Below are positions 60,001-61,732 of a stretch of DNA of 64,000 bases, piece after piece. The DNA is from Lepeophtheirus salmonis (taxonomy: Eukaryota; Arthropoda; Copepoda; Siphonostomatoida; Caligidae). Numbering within the stretch: the stretch's first letter is position 1; each line of letters opens with the position of its first letter. The DNA is taken from the NCBI RefSeq assembly GCF_016086655.4, contig NC_052136.2:53932492-53996491 (forward strand). The letters run 5' to 3'. The notes beneath the pieces were generated by a model. It saw only the letters and a list, made by a program, of their open reading frames with translations, was not told the origin of the DNA and searched no databases. A program made the position numbers and the translations under genes.

Positions 60001-61732
60001 CATATCAACATATGTATGCTGGAAAGTTTTTTTTTATCGAGATCTTATTATTTTTCAAAAATAAAAATAATATAGTAATGGTTAATTGACTTCGATAGCA
60101 GGAGTTGTGTGCCGTGTAATCTCTATATTTTAACAATCTTTTGCTAGCTAGCTAGTGAATATTTAAACAAGACCTGAATTAAATTAGTATATCAAAAATG
60201 TGATTTTCTTAAATATCTAAGCCTTTCTTACAAAAAGATAAACGATAAACTAACGAAATTGGCAAGAACTTCCCTAACTGTTTAGACTGTTTTTATTATT
60301 TGATAGGTGAAACATTTTCTATAGAATAAATAAATTGAGCCAATAAATCGGTGTTCAGAATACTAATAAGAAAAGAGTAGAAAAAAAAAATCAACAGTTG
60401 ACATTAAAACACAAAGGAACTTTTGTTGTTTTAGAGATATTATGTTGACATTTTTCCAGCAAATCATTGACAATAAAGTTCTAACAAAGACATAACTCCC
60501 TTAAAAAACGATACAAAGTAGATCATGAAACTAACAATAAGGAAAAACTATTTTTATTCAGTAAAAAATTTATAAAATTTCATGGTCTGTTTTTACAATA
60601 GTTCTGTCTTTGGTTTGAGTTCTATTGTCAACGATTTATTGTTCATTTTTATATGGATTCCATGCACACTCCACTTCAATAACTTATTGGGGGAAAAGTA
60701 ATTTCGAAATTCCCGCCACTCTTTATTAAATTAAATAAATCTTGTTCATTATAATTCACATCAGATCATACTATATGGCGTTCTAAAAGGTGTTAGTGTA
60801 TACTACAATCGCTTTTTATTGTTCTTGGCTGGTTCAGCCGTGAATTATCATGCGTCGAGAATGAAGTCTTACAGGAAGAACTTTGTGATATTTTACATTT
60901 TTTCTACATAAAAGGGAAGAACACGTTAAAAGTGAGCAGGATAATTTACGATCTATACGGGGACGCTATTCTATCAGTTCGTGTTGCACGACAGTGGTTT
61001 GCCAATGAGCCAATGAAAATTGGTTGTGCGAGTGTTTTGCTAATAGGGACAAGGGGTTTTACTAGAAAGGCAATATGAAGTTGGATTCTTGTTGATAATA
61101 AGTTTACTAAACAGAACGAGGCATATTTGGCTTAAATCGGATGATGGTAACACTTTCCATAAAACATTGAAATAAAGTGAAAAATACAAAATTACTTTTC
61201 CCCCGATCCATTATGGAGAATAATGGTTAAAAAGATTTCATTGATGATAACTGAATAAATGCAATAGATCGAATATATTTTGACATACATAAAAATGTAT
61301 AAGTTGAACCAAACGCTATACGTGTATAAAATGAATTAATTTGCGTGATGATAAATTATCGTTACTTATACGATCTATTTTTTTATTAAGCTTAGTTGAT
61401 ATAAATATTTTTTCCCTGAAAATAAAAAAAAATGTGATAAATCTATTTTTTAATCTTTTATTTTCTTAACAAAAAACTTTATTTATAAAATATATTTTAG
61501 AAAAATTAAAACATACTAAAGAAACTGTGTACCTTAAAAAAAAAACTTACCCGTCTCTCCAAGCCTGAATTATCAGCATTCCATGCGATGACAGGAATTC
61601 CCAGATAGCTGGCAAGTTGTAGAAAATATTGAGCAGAGGCAGTAGAGCGTCCAAATAATTCACTGTTTGTCAAATAAAGTATCGCAGCGACTTTTTTCTT
61701 AAGAAAATTTTCACATAAATTTTCTAGAATTT
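5670..61732 (-). CDS. Nmdar2: NMDA-type ionotropic glutamate receptor subunit 2 (5' end missing)
   Basis: Fifteen exons on the minus strand join in frame into 1,067 codons ending in TAA at 5672-5670. The product is a plasma-membrane ligand-gated cation channel subunit that binds glutamate and, in the family, pairs with the glycine-binding subunit 1 at synapses. Visible order: amino-terminal domain (about 1-330), S1 ligand-binding half (about 335-500), M1 (about 507-530), re-entrant pore loop (about 553-567), M3 (about 577-603), S2 half (about 610-740), M4 (about 752-780) and a cytoplasmic tail (about 790-1067). NMDA subunit 2 hallmarks are GTWNG-like GKWNG, SPTAFLEPF across a splice junction, FVYD, and the tail block SMGKTLTFRGTVYEA followed by CKDPICD, which matches the arthropod subunit. 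Signal peptide and first exons are not in view. The tail ends CKMK, with no ESDV-type PDZ ligand. The gene spans over 56 kb because the amino-terminal domain exons are separated by introns of about 15-16.5 kb. Confidence 0.95.
6173..6310 (-). CDS. Nmdar2: Nmdar2 penultimate exon (cytoplasmic tail)
   Basis: Only one of the three frames is open, and it is exactly the one required by the flanking exons: one base completes the Lys codon from the previous exon and two bases are left over for the next. Acceptor TTTTTTAG (6312-6311), donor GTAAGT (6172-6171), 138 bp, residues 884-930. The peptide reads SRNGSIFTEKIPRWLKSVLP at its start and is basic, in keeping with a membrane-proximal tail. No known domain is recognised, so the exon call rests on splice sites and phase. 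Confidence 0.8.
6632..6637 (-). promoter_or_regulatory. candidate intronic polyadenylation hexamer AATAAA
   Basis: AATAAA lies on the coding strand 8 bases after the alternative TAG. It is unusually close to the stop for a poly(A) signal, and the A+T-rich background makes chance occurrence likely. Confidence 0.2.
6645..6657 (-). other. Nmdar2: possible alternative stop after the conserved tail exon
   Basis: Reading through the GTATGA donor gives YEQ and then TAG at 6647-6645. Together with the AATAAA at 6637-6632 this would give a receptor lacking the last 183 residues. The intron is 347 bp, longer than most neighbours. Whether this isoform exists cannot be told from sequence. Confidence 0.35.
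6658..6878 (-). CDS. Nmdar2: Nmdar2 exon with conserved post-M4 tail block
   Basis: Acceptor TTTTTATAG (6880-6879), donor GTATGA (6657-6656), 221 bp, residues 811-884. The start SMGKTLTFRGTVYEA, the motif HRCKDPICD and a charged helix (QSRLKLRRLEKELRQRG) match the conserved membrane-proximal tail of arthropod NMDA receptor subunit 2; the helix could form a coiled coil. If the following intron is not removed, the frame continues only four codons (YEQ after the shared Lys, then TAG at 6647-6645), and an AATAAA follows at once (6637-6632). This may be an alternative end of the protein. Confidence 0.9.
6996..7231 (-). CDS. Nmdar2: Nmdar2 exon: end of S2 and M4
   Basis: Acceptor CTCTAG (7233-7232), donor GTAAAT (6995-6994), 236 bp, residues 732-810. 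GDLERLRRFWLTGTC is the end of the ligand-binding domain; the Cys is the usual partner of a conserved disulphide in S2. The hydrophobic segment FLSAFLLLLCGIALAAGLMG followed by LEHVY is M4, as in other NMDA subunits. The exon ends ALISQ just inside the membrane. Confidence 0.95.
7287..7468 (-). CDS. Nmdar2: Nmdar2 exon: S2 ligand-binding half, glutamate-contact Asp
   Basis: Acceptor TATTTCAG (7470-7469), donor GTAAAT (7286-7285), 182 bp, residues 671-732. GDLDAFVYDGTVLEYL contains the conserved Asp (residue 679) that in GluN2 contacts the amino group of glutamate (GluN2A D731). The run QDEDCKLLTVGSWYAMTGY is strongly like arthropod subunit 2. The intron after it is only 55 bp. Confidence 0.95.
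7530..7690 (-). CDS. Nmdar2: Nmdar2 exon: start of S2 ligand-binding half
   Basis: Acceptor ATGTATAG (7692-7691), donor GTAAAA (7529-7528), 161 bp, residues 618-671. IKFGTVPHTYTEQALKK aligns with the GluN2 GTVPNGSTE segment. The Thr (residue 638) that binds the glutamate gamma-carboxylate is kept, while the adjacent Ser is replaced by Tyr (residue 637). Confidence 0.93.
7759..8105 (-). CDS. Nmdar2: Nmdar2 exon: M1, pore loop and M3 gate
   Basis: Acceptor ATTTCAG (8107-8106), donor GTAAGT (7758-7757), 347 bp, residues 502-617. The exon holds M1 (ASWVLVIFAAVQISAL), FEWLSPAGYD, the pore loop YWLVWALLFQAPVNM and M3. At the selectivity site the GluN2 Asn is Gln (residue 562), as described for insect subunit 2. 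M3 reads AIYTASLATFMI, in place of the SYTANLAAF gate signature: Ser1 is Ile, Asn5 is Ser, Ala8 is Thr. Thr at position 8 (residue 599, codon ACT on the minus strand at 7815-7813) equals the Lurcher substitution, which makes other glutamate receptors open without ligand. Confidence 0.96.
8211..8394 (-). CDS. Nmdar2: Nmdar2 exon: S1 ligand-binding half with binding Arg
   Basis: Acceptor TCTTAAAG (8396-8395) after a pyrimidine-rich tract, donor GTCCTT (8210-8209), 184 bp, residues 441-502. NGKWNGLMSSLVEKKFD and LTSLKVNGERESVIDFS carry the Arg (residue 469) that binds the glutamate alpha-carboxylate and the Ser at the 511 position of GluN2A (462); the Thr at position 513 is Lys (464). The donor lacks the usual GTAAG, but joining here gives TAFLEPF, the expected family sequence. 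Confidence 0.93.
9195..9275. repeat. fragment of the short-TIR A/T-rich family
   Basis: GGCTGTAGCCCCCCAAATGA followed by a long T run resembles the inner flank at 16065-16110 of a larger copy (GGCTGTAGCCTCACC, then an AAATCAAGG motif). Terminal motifs are lost. Confidence 0.35.
10299..10713. mobile_element. non-autonomous element with CAGAGGCGTCCGCAAG terminal repeats
   Basis: The left end CAGAGGCGTCCGCAAG and the complement of the right end (CAGGGCGTCCGCAAG) form inverted terminal repeats with one gap. The 415 bp interior is made of alternating A and T runs (frequent AAATTTTT words) with G-rich and C-rich shoulders just inside the ends. It has no coding capacity. Similar CAG...GGCG ends occur in hAT-type elements, but no 8 bp target duplication is seen here, so the superfamily is open. 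Other copies lie at 16035-16620, 29903-30141, 40610-41035 and 58160-58459. Confidence 0.6.
11835..12185. repeat. dispersed non-coding repeat, copy 1
   Basis: Similar to 30535-30845 in the same orientation over about 300 bp. Shared landmarks in order: a GGAGAAG purine block, TTTGGGGAGAAA, ATAAAGAA(A/G)AGAA, AGGGAAAATATTA, AAAGGGAGATGTTAA, and AAGAAAGAGC. It has no open frame or terminal repeat, and its class is unknown. Confidence 0.55.
12312..12494. repeat. small inverted-repeat (MITE-like) element
   Basis: The left part (GTGGGATCATTGATGTGCTT, then ACGCACGTATTTT) pairs imperfectly with the complement of the right part (GTGGATTCACTGAATTACTT, then ATGCTCGCATATTTTC). The whole would fold into a long hairpin with a short A/T loop. 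A related left half occurs at about 37109-37195 (GGGTTCATTGATATGTTTACG). Confidence 0.45.
12762..12924 (-). CDS. Nmdar2: Nmdar2 exon: S1 start, Cys-rich loop
   Basis: Acceptor ACATTTAG (12926-12925), donor GTAAGT (12761-12760), 163 bp, residues 386-440. SQCCSGLCIDLLAKFA corresponds to the KKCCKGFCIDIL type motif of NMDA subunits, including the Cys pair used in S1 disulphides. FEYDLIRVEDPKWG leads directly into the next exon's NGKWNG in phase 0. The insertion SSGNATSGASIMKNDTTS before the Cys pair carries possible N-glycosylation sites (NAT, NDT). Confidence 0.94.
12984..13204 (-). CDS. Nmdar2: Nmdar2 exon: linker into ligand-binding domain
   Basis: Acceptor ATTTCATAG (13206-13205), donor GTAAGA (12983-12982), 221 bp, residues 313-386. 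IGVWQSYKKESNG and DIVWPGHSHVPPQGVPEKFD give the NMDA-type end of the amino-terminal domain and the start of S1. LTVGFLEEPPFI is the classic VTLEEAPFV-like strand, and RGVPCRIPNG the VPCR motif. Confidence 0.95.
13262..13403 (-). CDS. Nmdar2: Nmdar2 exon: end of amino-terminal domain
   Basis: Acceptor TTTTCTAG (13405-13404), donor GTAAGA (13261-13260), 142 bp, residues 265-312. LRNVTIKNSEF followed by IDFLPDGTLKSVELKIMNLR matches the last strands of the NMDA receptor amino-terminal domain. It keeps frame with both neighbours; the next intron is only 57 bp. Confidence 0.92.
13668..13869 (-). CDS. Nmdar2: Nmdar2 exon: amino-terminal domain
   Basis: Acceptor TTTTTCAG (13871-13870), donor GTAAAT (13667-13666), 202 bp, residues 198-265. 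VNFDTSLEHLVKQIPTAMKV and FAHGVEAYL belong to the second lobe of the domain. ELSCNMTT carries a Cys and an N-glycosylation sequon, and ESRWSFGERFHR leads to the next exon. In arthropod subunit 2 the phrase GMLGVxFDTS spans this junction, as it does here. Confidence 0.92.
14340..15710. mobile_element. large foldback element with about 350 bp inverted arms
   Basis: The arm 14415-14765 is complementary to 15285-15640, with matches such as TTTTTCTATTTGATCTCAGC, GATGACTTGATGGTAGGGTG and AACTCGTTTGACTATTAG recurring inverted. Weaker pairing continues outward to about 14340 and 15710. The 520 bp centre has a minus-strand peptide at about 15003-14835 (FSFQKDDFLCEAPSLWDINS) that I do not recognise. No transposase was seen. 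Confidence 0.75.
15845..16620. repeat. short-TIR A/T-rich family, probably two merged copies
   Basis: A left end GGGCGTCAGAACG near 15851 and a second, better end AGGCGTCCGCG near 16040 are followed by GGCTGTAGCC and then long alternating A and T runs (motifs like AAATAGCTGTGGATTTTAAA recur). A C-rich block at about 16590 precedes the right limit. It is similar to 10299-10713 and has no coding content. Confidence 0.5.
18195..18355. repeat. minisatellite, about 36 bp unit, four copies
   Basis: The words GAATCCGTTTCTTACCT recur at about 18222, 18258, 18291 and, degenerate, 18325, each followed by a C-rich tail (CGAGCCC, AAAACCCC, ATAACCCC, CAATCCC). In one plus-strand frame the unit reads like FESVSYLKPLPY, broken by one stop. 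It lies upstream of the Ty3/gypsy pol relic and could be a decayed gag-side repeat (inference). Confidence 0.6.
19490..21030 (+). pseudogene. Ty3/gypsy retrotransposon pol relic (RNase H and integrase parts)
   Basis: Plus-strand blocks in changing frames follow pol order. TELRSFIGLANQLPGF at about 19513 is the end of reverse transcriptase; FVWDNIHTKAMEEIKDILT and TDASRLKGLGFDLLQ (19620-19780) start RNase H; ESLAINWAISQCHIYL (about 19801-19850) continues it; an ADALxRAP-like linker lies near 20020. Integrase fragments read LLKYRNTPRQCGYSPNKIVY (about 20590) and TYLIRLDNGRIYRRNKKFLR (about 20874). The YxDD reverse-transcriptase core is not seen. Frameshifts and stops make it inactive. LTRs were not defined. 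Confidence 0.8.
21210..22050. mobile_element. foldback element built around GGACTGAT/ATCAGTCC palindromes
   Basis: The arm at about 21255-21436 is complementary to about 21816-22010: ATATTCTTCAATCCTAG, GAGTGAAG(G/A)AAATAAAAAG, CGGACTGATAAAAAAAA and the terminal palindromes recur inverted. The inner ends are near-perfect palindromes: GATCAGCCCTAGGACTGATC (21416-21435) and ATCAGTCCTAGGGACTGAT (about 21817-21835). Further ATCAGTCC or GGACTGAT words sit within the arms. The loop (about 380 bp) is non-coding. The element starts just past the Ty3/gypsy relic, but no functional link is shown. Confidence 0.7.
22051..25304. other. intronic sequence without recognised features
   Basis: A+T-rich with only short, low-complexity open frames. 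A GC-richer patch at 24540-24700 (containing GCGGGCCCACTCAAGAGCTT) stands out in composition but matches no tRNA fold or coding pattern that I can see. Confidence 0.5.
25305..26745 (+). mobile_element. Helitron-like non-autonomous segment with nested inverted repeat
   Basis: The left boundary TCTATATTAATAAAGC followed by GTGTTTGCCTGTC resembles 5' ends of arthropod Helitrons (TC...TATATTAATAA...TTTGTCTGTC). The right boundary near 26715-26742 (GGGTACTACCGCTA) resembles their 3' end, although the usual CTAGT is altered. Inside, 25446-25530 pairs with 26261-26338 (shared GTTAGGTTTCCGTATTTTTT and CTTTGACATGT), so another foldback is nested. No Rep/helicase coding region is present. Confidence 0.4.
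27385..27417 (+). other. two long G runs
   Basis: Runs of eight G residues occur twice, near 27395 and 27407, in an otherwise A+T-rich intron. Two runs alone could support only an intermolecular or bulged G-quadruplex. The flank at about 27425-27520 is the complement of a repeat also found near 1921-1995. Confidence 0.4.
28513..28810. repeat. two-copy tandem duplication of about 158 bp
   Basis: The first unit (28513-28655) has TACATGGACAAAACTTGCAC then CAATGTATAGTACTAT; the second (28672-28810) has TACATAGACAAAACTTGCAT then CAATGTATAGCACTAT, each followed by an A run and a GTCAGACCC block. The pair lies about 100 bp downstream of an Nmdar2 exon, near its 5' splice site. Confidence 0.7.
28916..29145 (-). 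CDS. Nmdar2: Nmdar2 exon: amino-terminal domain, lobe 2
   Basis: Acceptor TTATTTTAG (29147-29146), donor GTAGGT (28915-28914), 230 bp, residues 121-198. TRILLLYSTRAEGENIMRWA followed by YVWITTQSVIG and EFPAGMLG is the periplasmic-binding-like fold typical of glutamate receptor amino-terminal domains (the 'xxYVWxxTQS' strand is common in subunit 2). The frame fits both neighbours, although each is 15 kb away. Confidence 0.94.
29903..30141. mobile_element. short copy of the CAGGGGCGTC-ended family
   Basis: The left end CAAGGGCGTCCACAGGA and the complement of the right end, CAGGGGCGTCAGCAGGA, agree at 15 of 17 positions. The inside again has A/T runs bordered by a G-rich and a C-rich block. It is 239 bp and the clearest small copy of the family. 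No target duplication was seen. Confidence 0.6.
30535..30845. repeat. dispersed non-coding repeat, copy 2
   Basis: This is the second copy of the repeat described at 11835-12185, in the same orientation and with the same order of landmarks (TTTGGGGAGAAATG, ATAAAGAAAAGAAC, AAAGGGAAAATATTATG, AGAGGGAGATGTTAAAC, AAGAAAGAGCACAC). Confidence 0.55.
31146..33451. other. intronic stretch without a recognised gene
   Basis: The open frames are A/T-driven (for example minus 31785-31462). The only notable words are two direct copies of TTTAGCCGGCG at about 31798 and 32302, about 505 bp apart. Confidence 0.5.
33452..34268. mobile_element. foldback element with 16 bp GAAAATTGCC subrepeats
   Basis: The left terminus has at least five tandem units of about 16 bp beginning GAAAATTGCC or GAAAATT (33466-33545). 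The right terminus is the inverted equivalent (TGGCAATTTTCTCCAGGGCA at about 34239-34258). Next to the left end is a near-perfect palindrome (CACCCAAAAC...GTTTTGGGTG, 33584-33605), and parts of it recur at about 33836 and 34165. The interior holds three degenerate repeats with TTTTGAAG(T/C)A and TTTGGAGGGA(T/A)CCTAAATG motifs (about 33757, 33985, 34078). A 149-codon minus-strand frame (34395-33946) runs through these repeats and is probably not a gene. Confidence 0.65.
34790..35416 (+). pseudogene. Tc1-like transposase C-terminal relic
   Basis: Plus-strand fragments in shifting frames match the end of the Tc1-like transposase family found elsewhere in the window: a degenerate SPDLNPLDF-type block near 35040-35070 (LWI*IRWIFCL), then ERQTNRIPCNTKDE, and YNFTEGGYINAQTHI at the end (about 35270-35320). 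The right terminus TTCAGATTTTTATAGACC (about 35395-35412) is a decayed form of the family inverted repeat. The left end was not located. Confidence 0.6.
36921..36980. repeat. compact hairpin with 18-20 bp arms
   Basis: The left arm ATTACTTGATGAAGTGTT (36921-36938) pairs with AACACTTCATCTAAAGTAAT (36961-36980) with a perfect 11 bp core and a 22-base loop that is unusually GC-rich for the region (GTCGGGGTACC). Size and shape are compatible with a tiny MITE or a pre-miRNA-like stem; nothing else supports either. Confidence 0.5.
37109..37195. repeat. half copy of the MITE-like repeat at 12312
   Basis: GGGTTCATTGATATGTTTACG then AACGCATTT, followed by ATATCTTTTTCC, parallels the left half of 12312-12494. 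The complementary right half is not evident. Confidence 0.35.
38504..39838 (-). mobile_element. Tc1/mariner element, near full length, inactive
   Basis: The element is bounded by TA dinucleotides. The left end TACAGTATGTCCAAAAATTG (continuing ATGGTGGT) and the complement of the right end (TACAGTATGCTCAAATTTTG, ATGGTGGT) form inverted repeats of about 28 bp. Length is 1,335 bp, usual for the superfamily. The transposase is on the minus strand from about 39623 to 38700 and is broken by frameshifts and stops. Surrounding DNA belongs to an Nmdar2 intron. Confidence 0.85.
38700..39623 (-). pseudogene. Tc1/mariner transposase of the element 38504-39838
   Basis: Blocks in order: an N-terminal helix-turn-helix part (GNTVGMIEDGSSQRDFAQRL and IPFSTIDNWCKKRK, 39600-39480); KSSVHNYQRYSFNALPYKPR; the first catalytic Asp in CILFIDESSFELF (about 39210); VVISYQAVSDIPLIPQNQ; a stop just before the second Asp (FQ, stop, DSA near 38880); and PAHSPDLIPLK with the third acidic residue (about 38780). 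The second to third spacing is about 34 residues. At least two frame changes and one stop make it non-functional. Confidence 0.8.
40610..41035. repeat. short-TIR A/T-rich family copy, one end preserved
   Basis: From an A run at about 40618, repeating words such as AAATCTATA, TTCTCAAAA and AAAAATTAAATTTTT alternate over 400 bp. The right end GTGAACGCCCCTG (41023-41035) is the complement of CAGGGGCGTTCAC, the family terminus. A C/T-rich shoulder (CCTCCAGCCTTCCCCC) lies just inside. The left terminus is not recognisable. Confidence 0.5.
41132..41284 (+). pseudogene. mariner transposase N-terminal fragment
   Basis: The 50-codon frame begins MDEKEFRVFIKQYFMKRKTP, continues LETKKKLDKHYGDSAP and stops at TGA (41282-41284). 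This is the N-terminal DNA-binding region of a mariner-type transposase (EFRVLIKHYFMRGK...LDKHYGDSAPS is the family pattern). No catalytic domain follows, so it is a fragment. Confidence 0.75.
42110..42350 (-). pseudogene. mariner-like transposase catalytic fragment
   Basis: On the minus strand, KKLYNDLKYHGNRILFFSDL, then QTADPVYIRQNDRVLCFG, matches the mariner-like block around the first catalytic Asp (family pattern FFSDEKTxxVDPV.N.QNDR). The usual Glu-Lys after the Asp is Leu-Gln. Neighbouring open frames (for example plus 42356-42619) look incidental. Confidence 0.65.
43036..43500. repeat. two-copy tandem repeat of about 270 bp
   Basis: GTTATCGAGAGTGATTTTTT (43044) recurs as GTTATCGAGGGTGATTTTTT (43314), with later parallel landmarks (TACGAAAA, ATTC(C/T)AATAAATG, AAATAGTTTTTTG). 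An A run of about 20 separates the copies at 43244. No coding potential. Confidence 0.6.
44021..44771 (+). mobile_element. internally deleted Tc1-like element, copy A
   Basis: The ends TAAAAGGT then GTTCCATTGAAATCTGAACAC and the complement of the right end (GTCATCCATTAAAATCTGAAC) form inverted repeats near a TA. A plus-strand frame from 44149 has the transposase helix-turn-helix (ISKQLGVSRTTVYAVSKSQM), and the interior then jumps to the C-terminal region ending in GGYIN-like remnants near 44630. The catalytic core is missing, so the copy is non-autonomous. Related copies: 52540-53110, 55375-55570, 56816-57535, 62205-63042. Confidence 0.75.
44866..45047 (-). CDS. Nmdar2: Nmdar2 exon: amino-terminal domain
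   Basis: Acceptor TTTCTACAATAG (45049-45048), donor GTAAAT (44865-44864), 182 bp, residues 61-121. RLQLAPSLEHQVAAMLSIL and RYNWKQFSVVTSEIAGHDDF match the NMDA receptor subunit 2 segment 'QL.PS...Q...M..I...Y.W..FS.VT....G'. Both neighbouring introns exceed 15 kb, so the exon is isolated, but phase and homology agree. Confidence 0.94.
48280..50200 (+). pseudogene. decayed unrecognised gene, zinc-finger N-terminus, probably transposon-derived
   Basis: A series of plus-strand blocks looks coding but is interrupted. CVTCHQELKSLLQYI...CKQH and CIKCPYTLYSR (48355-48480) resemble C2H2-type fingers. VFSQCSSRIVSDLNELRDNG and YPVRVAQYRLSNL follow (48750-48890). Near 49760-50050, ADEGNLYLLDKDLE, LWPKVPKHIFVLCYLKM and SRAESKNGQIKRKARMSKN occur. 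The last block resembles an 'R.E.K...K' pattern in multicopy arthropod proteins of unknown function. I cannot name the family. Frame changes show decay, although undetected introns cannot be excluded. Confidence 0.35.
50740..51015 (-). pseudogene. minus-strand coding-like relic, unrecognised
   Basis: The frame has DHNKGSYPNLVIMADRFRLS, DTAVAAICNFLLEDM and LDRQKVKGERQKYRK, a composition and pattern (DR..LSD.A.AAI...L.D......DR.K...ER.K.R) that looks like real protein rather than noise. It resembles multicopy proteins of unknown function in arthropod genomes (from memory, unverified). It starts close to the end of the plus-strand relic and points the other way. Confidence 0.35.
52240..52318 (+). 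repeat. Helitron-like terminal fragments
   Basis: ATATTAATAGAGCAAAGC (about 52247) resembles a Helitron 5' end, and AATGCCGGGTACTCCCGCTAGT (52297-52318, quoted in part as GGGTACTCCCGCTAGT) resembles the 3' end, with its GC hairpin and CTAGT finish. They are only about 75 bp apart, so this is a fused remnant. Confidence 0.45.
52540..53110 (+). pseudogene. internally deleted Tc1-like copy B
   Basis: Plus-strand pieces: LDPEELNKTSQTNPLMYMRA and HAKDLGVSHQTVQRAIKK (52600-52720, the helix-turn-helix region), then RTWDAMTEYYTYRGC and RLEPILATKADYI (52958-53055, the C-terminal end). The catalytic core between is missing. The terminal repeats are too decayed to place. Confidence 0.6.
53320..54400 (+). 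pseudogene. non-LTR retrotransposon (LINE) reverse transcriptase relic
   Basis: A plus-strand frame near 53360-53520 reads RQGCLVSALLFVVMKQLICT and later LIDLYADDLTLMVEGN. QGCxxSxLLF and YADD are the reverse-transcriptase motifs around the catalytic Asp pair. FGTFSLFWGMKINAK at about 53560-53605 corresponds to the next conserved block (SGLKINxxK). A stop follows YADD and frame changes continue to about 54400. The clade is not determined. Confidence 0.75.
55375..55570 (-). mobile_element. fragment of the deleted Tc1-like family, copy D
   Basis: GCAGATGTATTAATCTGTCATGGTGTCCC and AGGGCCAAAAGTGTCAAAAA (quoted in part) match the interior of copies at 56816-57535 and 62205-63042. No terminal repeats remain. 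Confidence 0.55.
56816..57535 (-). mobile_element. internally deleted Tc1-like element, copy E
   Basis: The left end TATCGTGTG then GTCCATTAAAATCCGAACAC and the complement of the right end (TACCGGGTT then GTCCATTGAAATCTGAACAC) are terminal inverted repeats ending in TA. The element is 720 bp. Remnants of the transposase run on the minus strand (for example SMRTHTRDLTDSHKTIQIAI near 57255-57200). The catalytic core is missing. Confidence 0.8.
58160..58459. repeat. short-TIR A/T-rich family copy
   Basis: GGGGGAAGGGGAGGGGCTATT (partly, from 58190) is followed by A/T runs with AAATTTTT words and a right end GACGCCTCTG (58450-58459), the complement of CAGAGGCGTC. The left terminus is lost or changed. 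Confidence 0.5.
58460..60684. other. intronic stretch without a recognised gene
   Basis: A+T-rich sequence with only short open frames, none with a recognisable motif. Confidence 0.5.
60685..61207 (+). mobile_element. miniature mariner element
   Basis: The left end TATTGGGGGAAAAGTAATTT and the complement of the right end (ATCGGGGGAAAAGTAATTTT) are inverted repeats of about 22 bp. Inside, the plus strand at about 60915-61005 reads KGKNTLKVSRIIYDLYGDA and VRVARQWFA, the N-terminal helix-turn-helix region of a mariner transposase. The catalytic part is absent. The element is about 520 bp and inserts about 340 bp downstream of an Nmdar2 exon. Confidence 0.75.
61551..61732 (-). CDS. Nmdar2: Nmdar2 first visible exon: amino-terminal domain
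   Basis: Acceptor TTTTAATTACAG (61734-61733), donor GTAAGT (61550-61549), 182 bp, residues 1-60 of the visible product. VAAILYLTNSELFGRSTASA and YLGIPVIAWNADNSGLERR match lobe 1 of the subunit 2 amino-terminal domain (the ILGI.GG..-like strand). The exon opens with two bases of a split codon, so at least one more exon lies upstream; none was found in the remaining 2.3 kb. Confidence 0.93.

Larger units (their letters stand above)
45048..61550 (-). other. Nmdar2 giant intron of about 16.5 kb
   Basis: The flanking exons join in phase 0, so no exon is missing. Contents: zinc-finger-like relic 48280-50200 and a minus-strand relic 50740-51015, Helitron-like ends 52240-52318, Tc1-like copies 52540-53110, 55375-55570 and 56816-57535, LINE relic 53320-54400, short-TIR repeat 58160-58459, mariner miniature element 60685-61207. 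The stretches 45050-48280, 57540-58160 and 58460-60680 contain no recognised gene. Confidence 0.75.
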
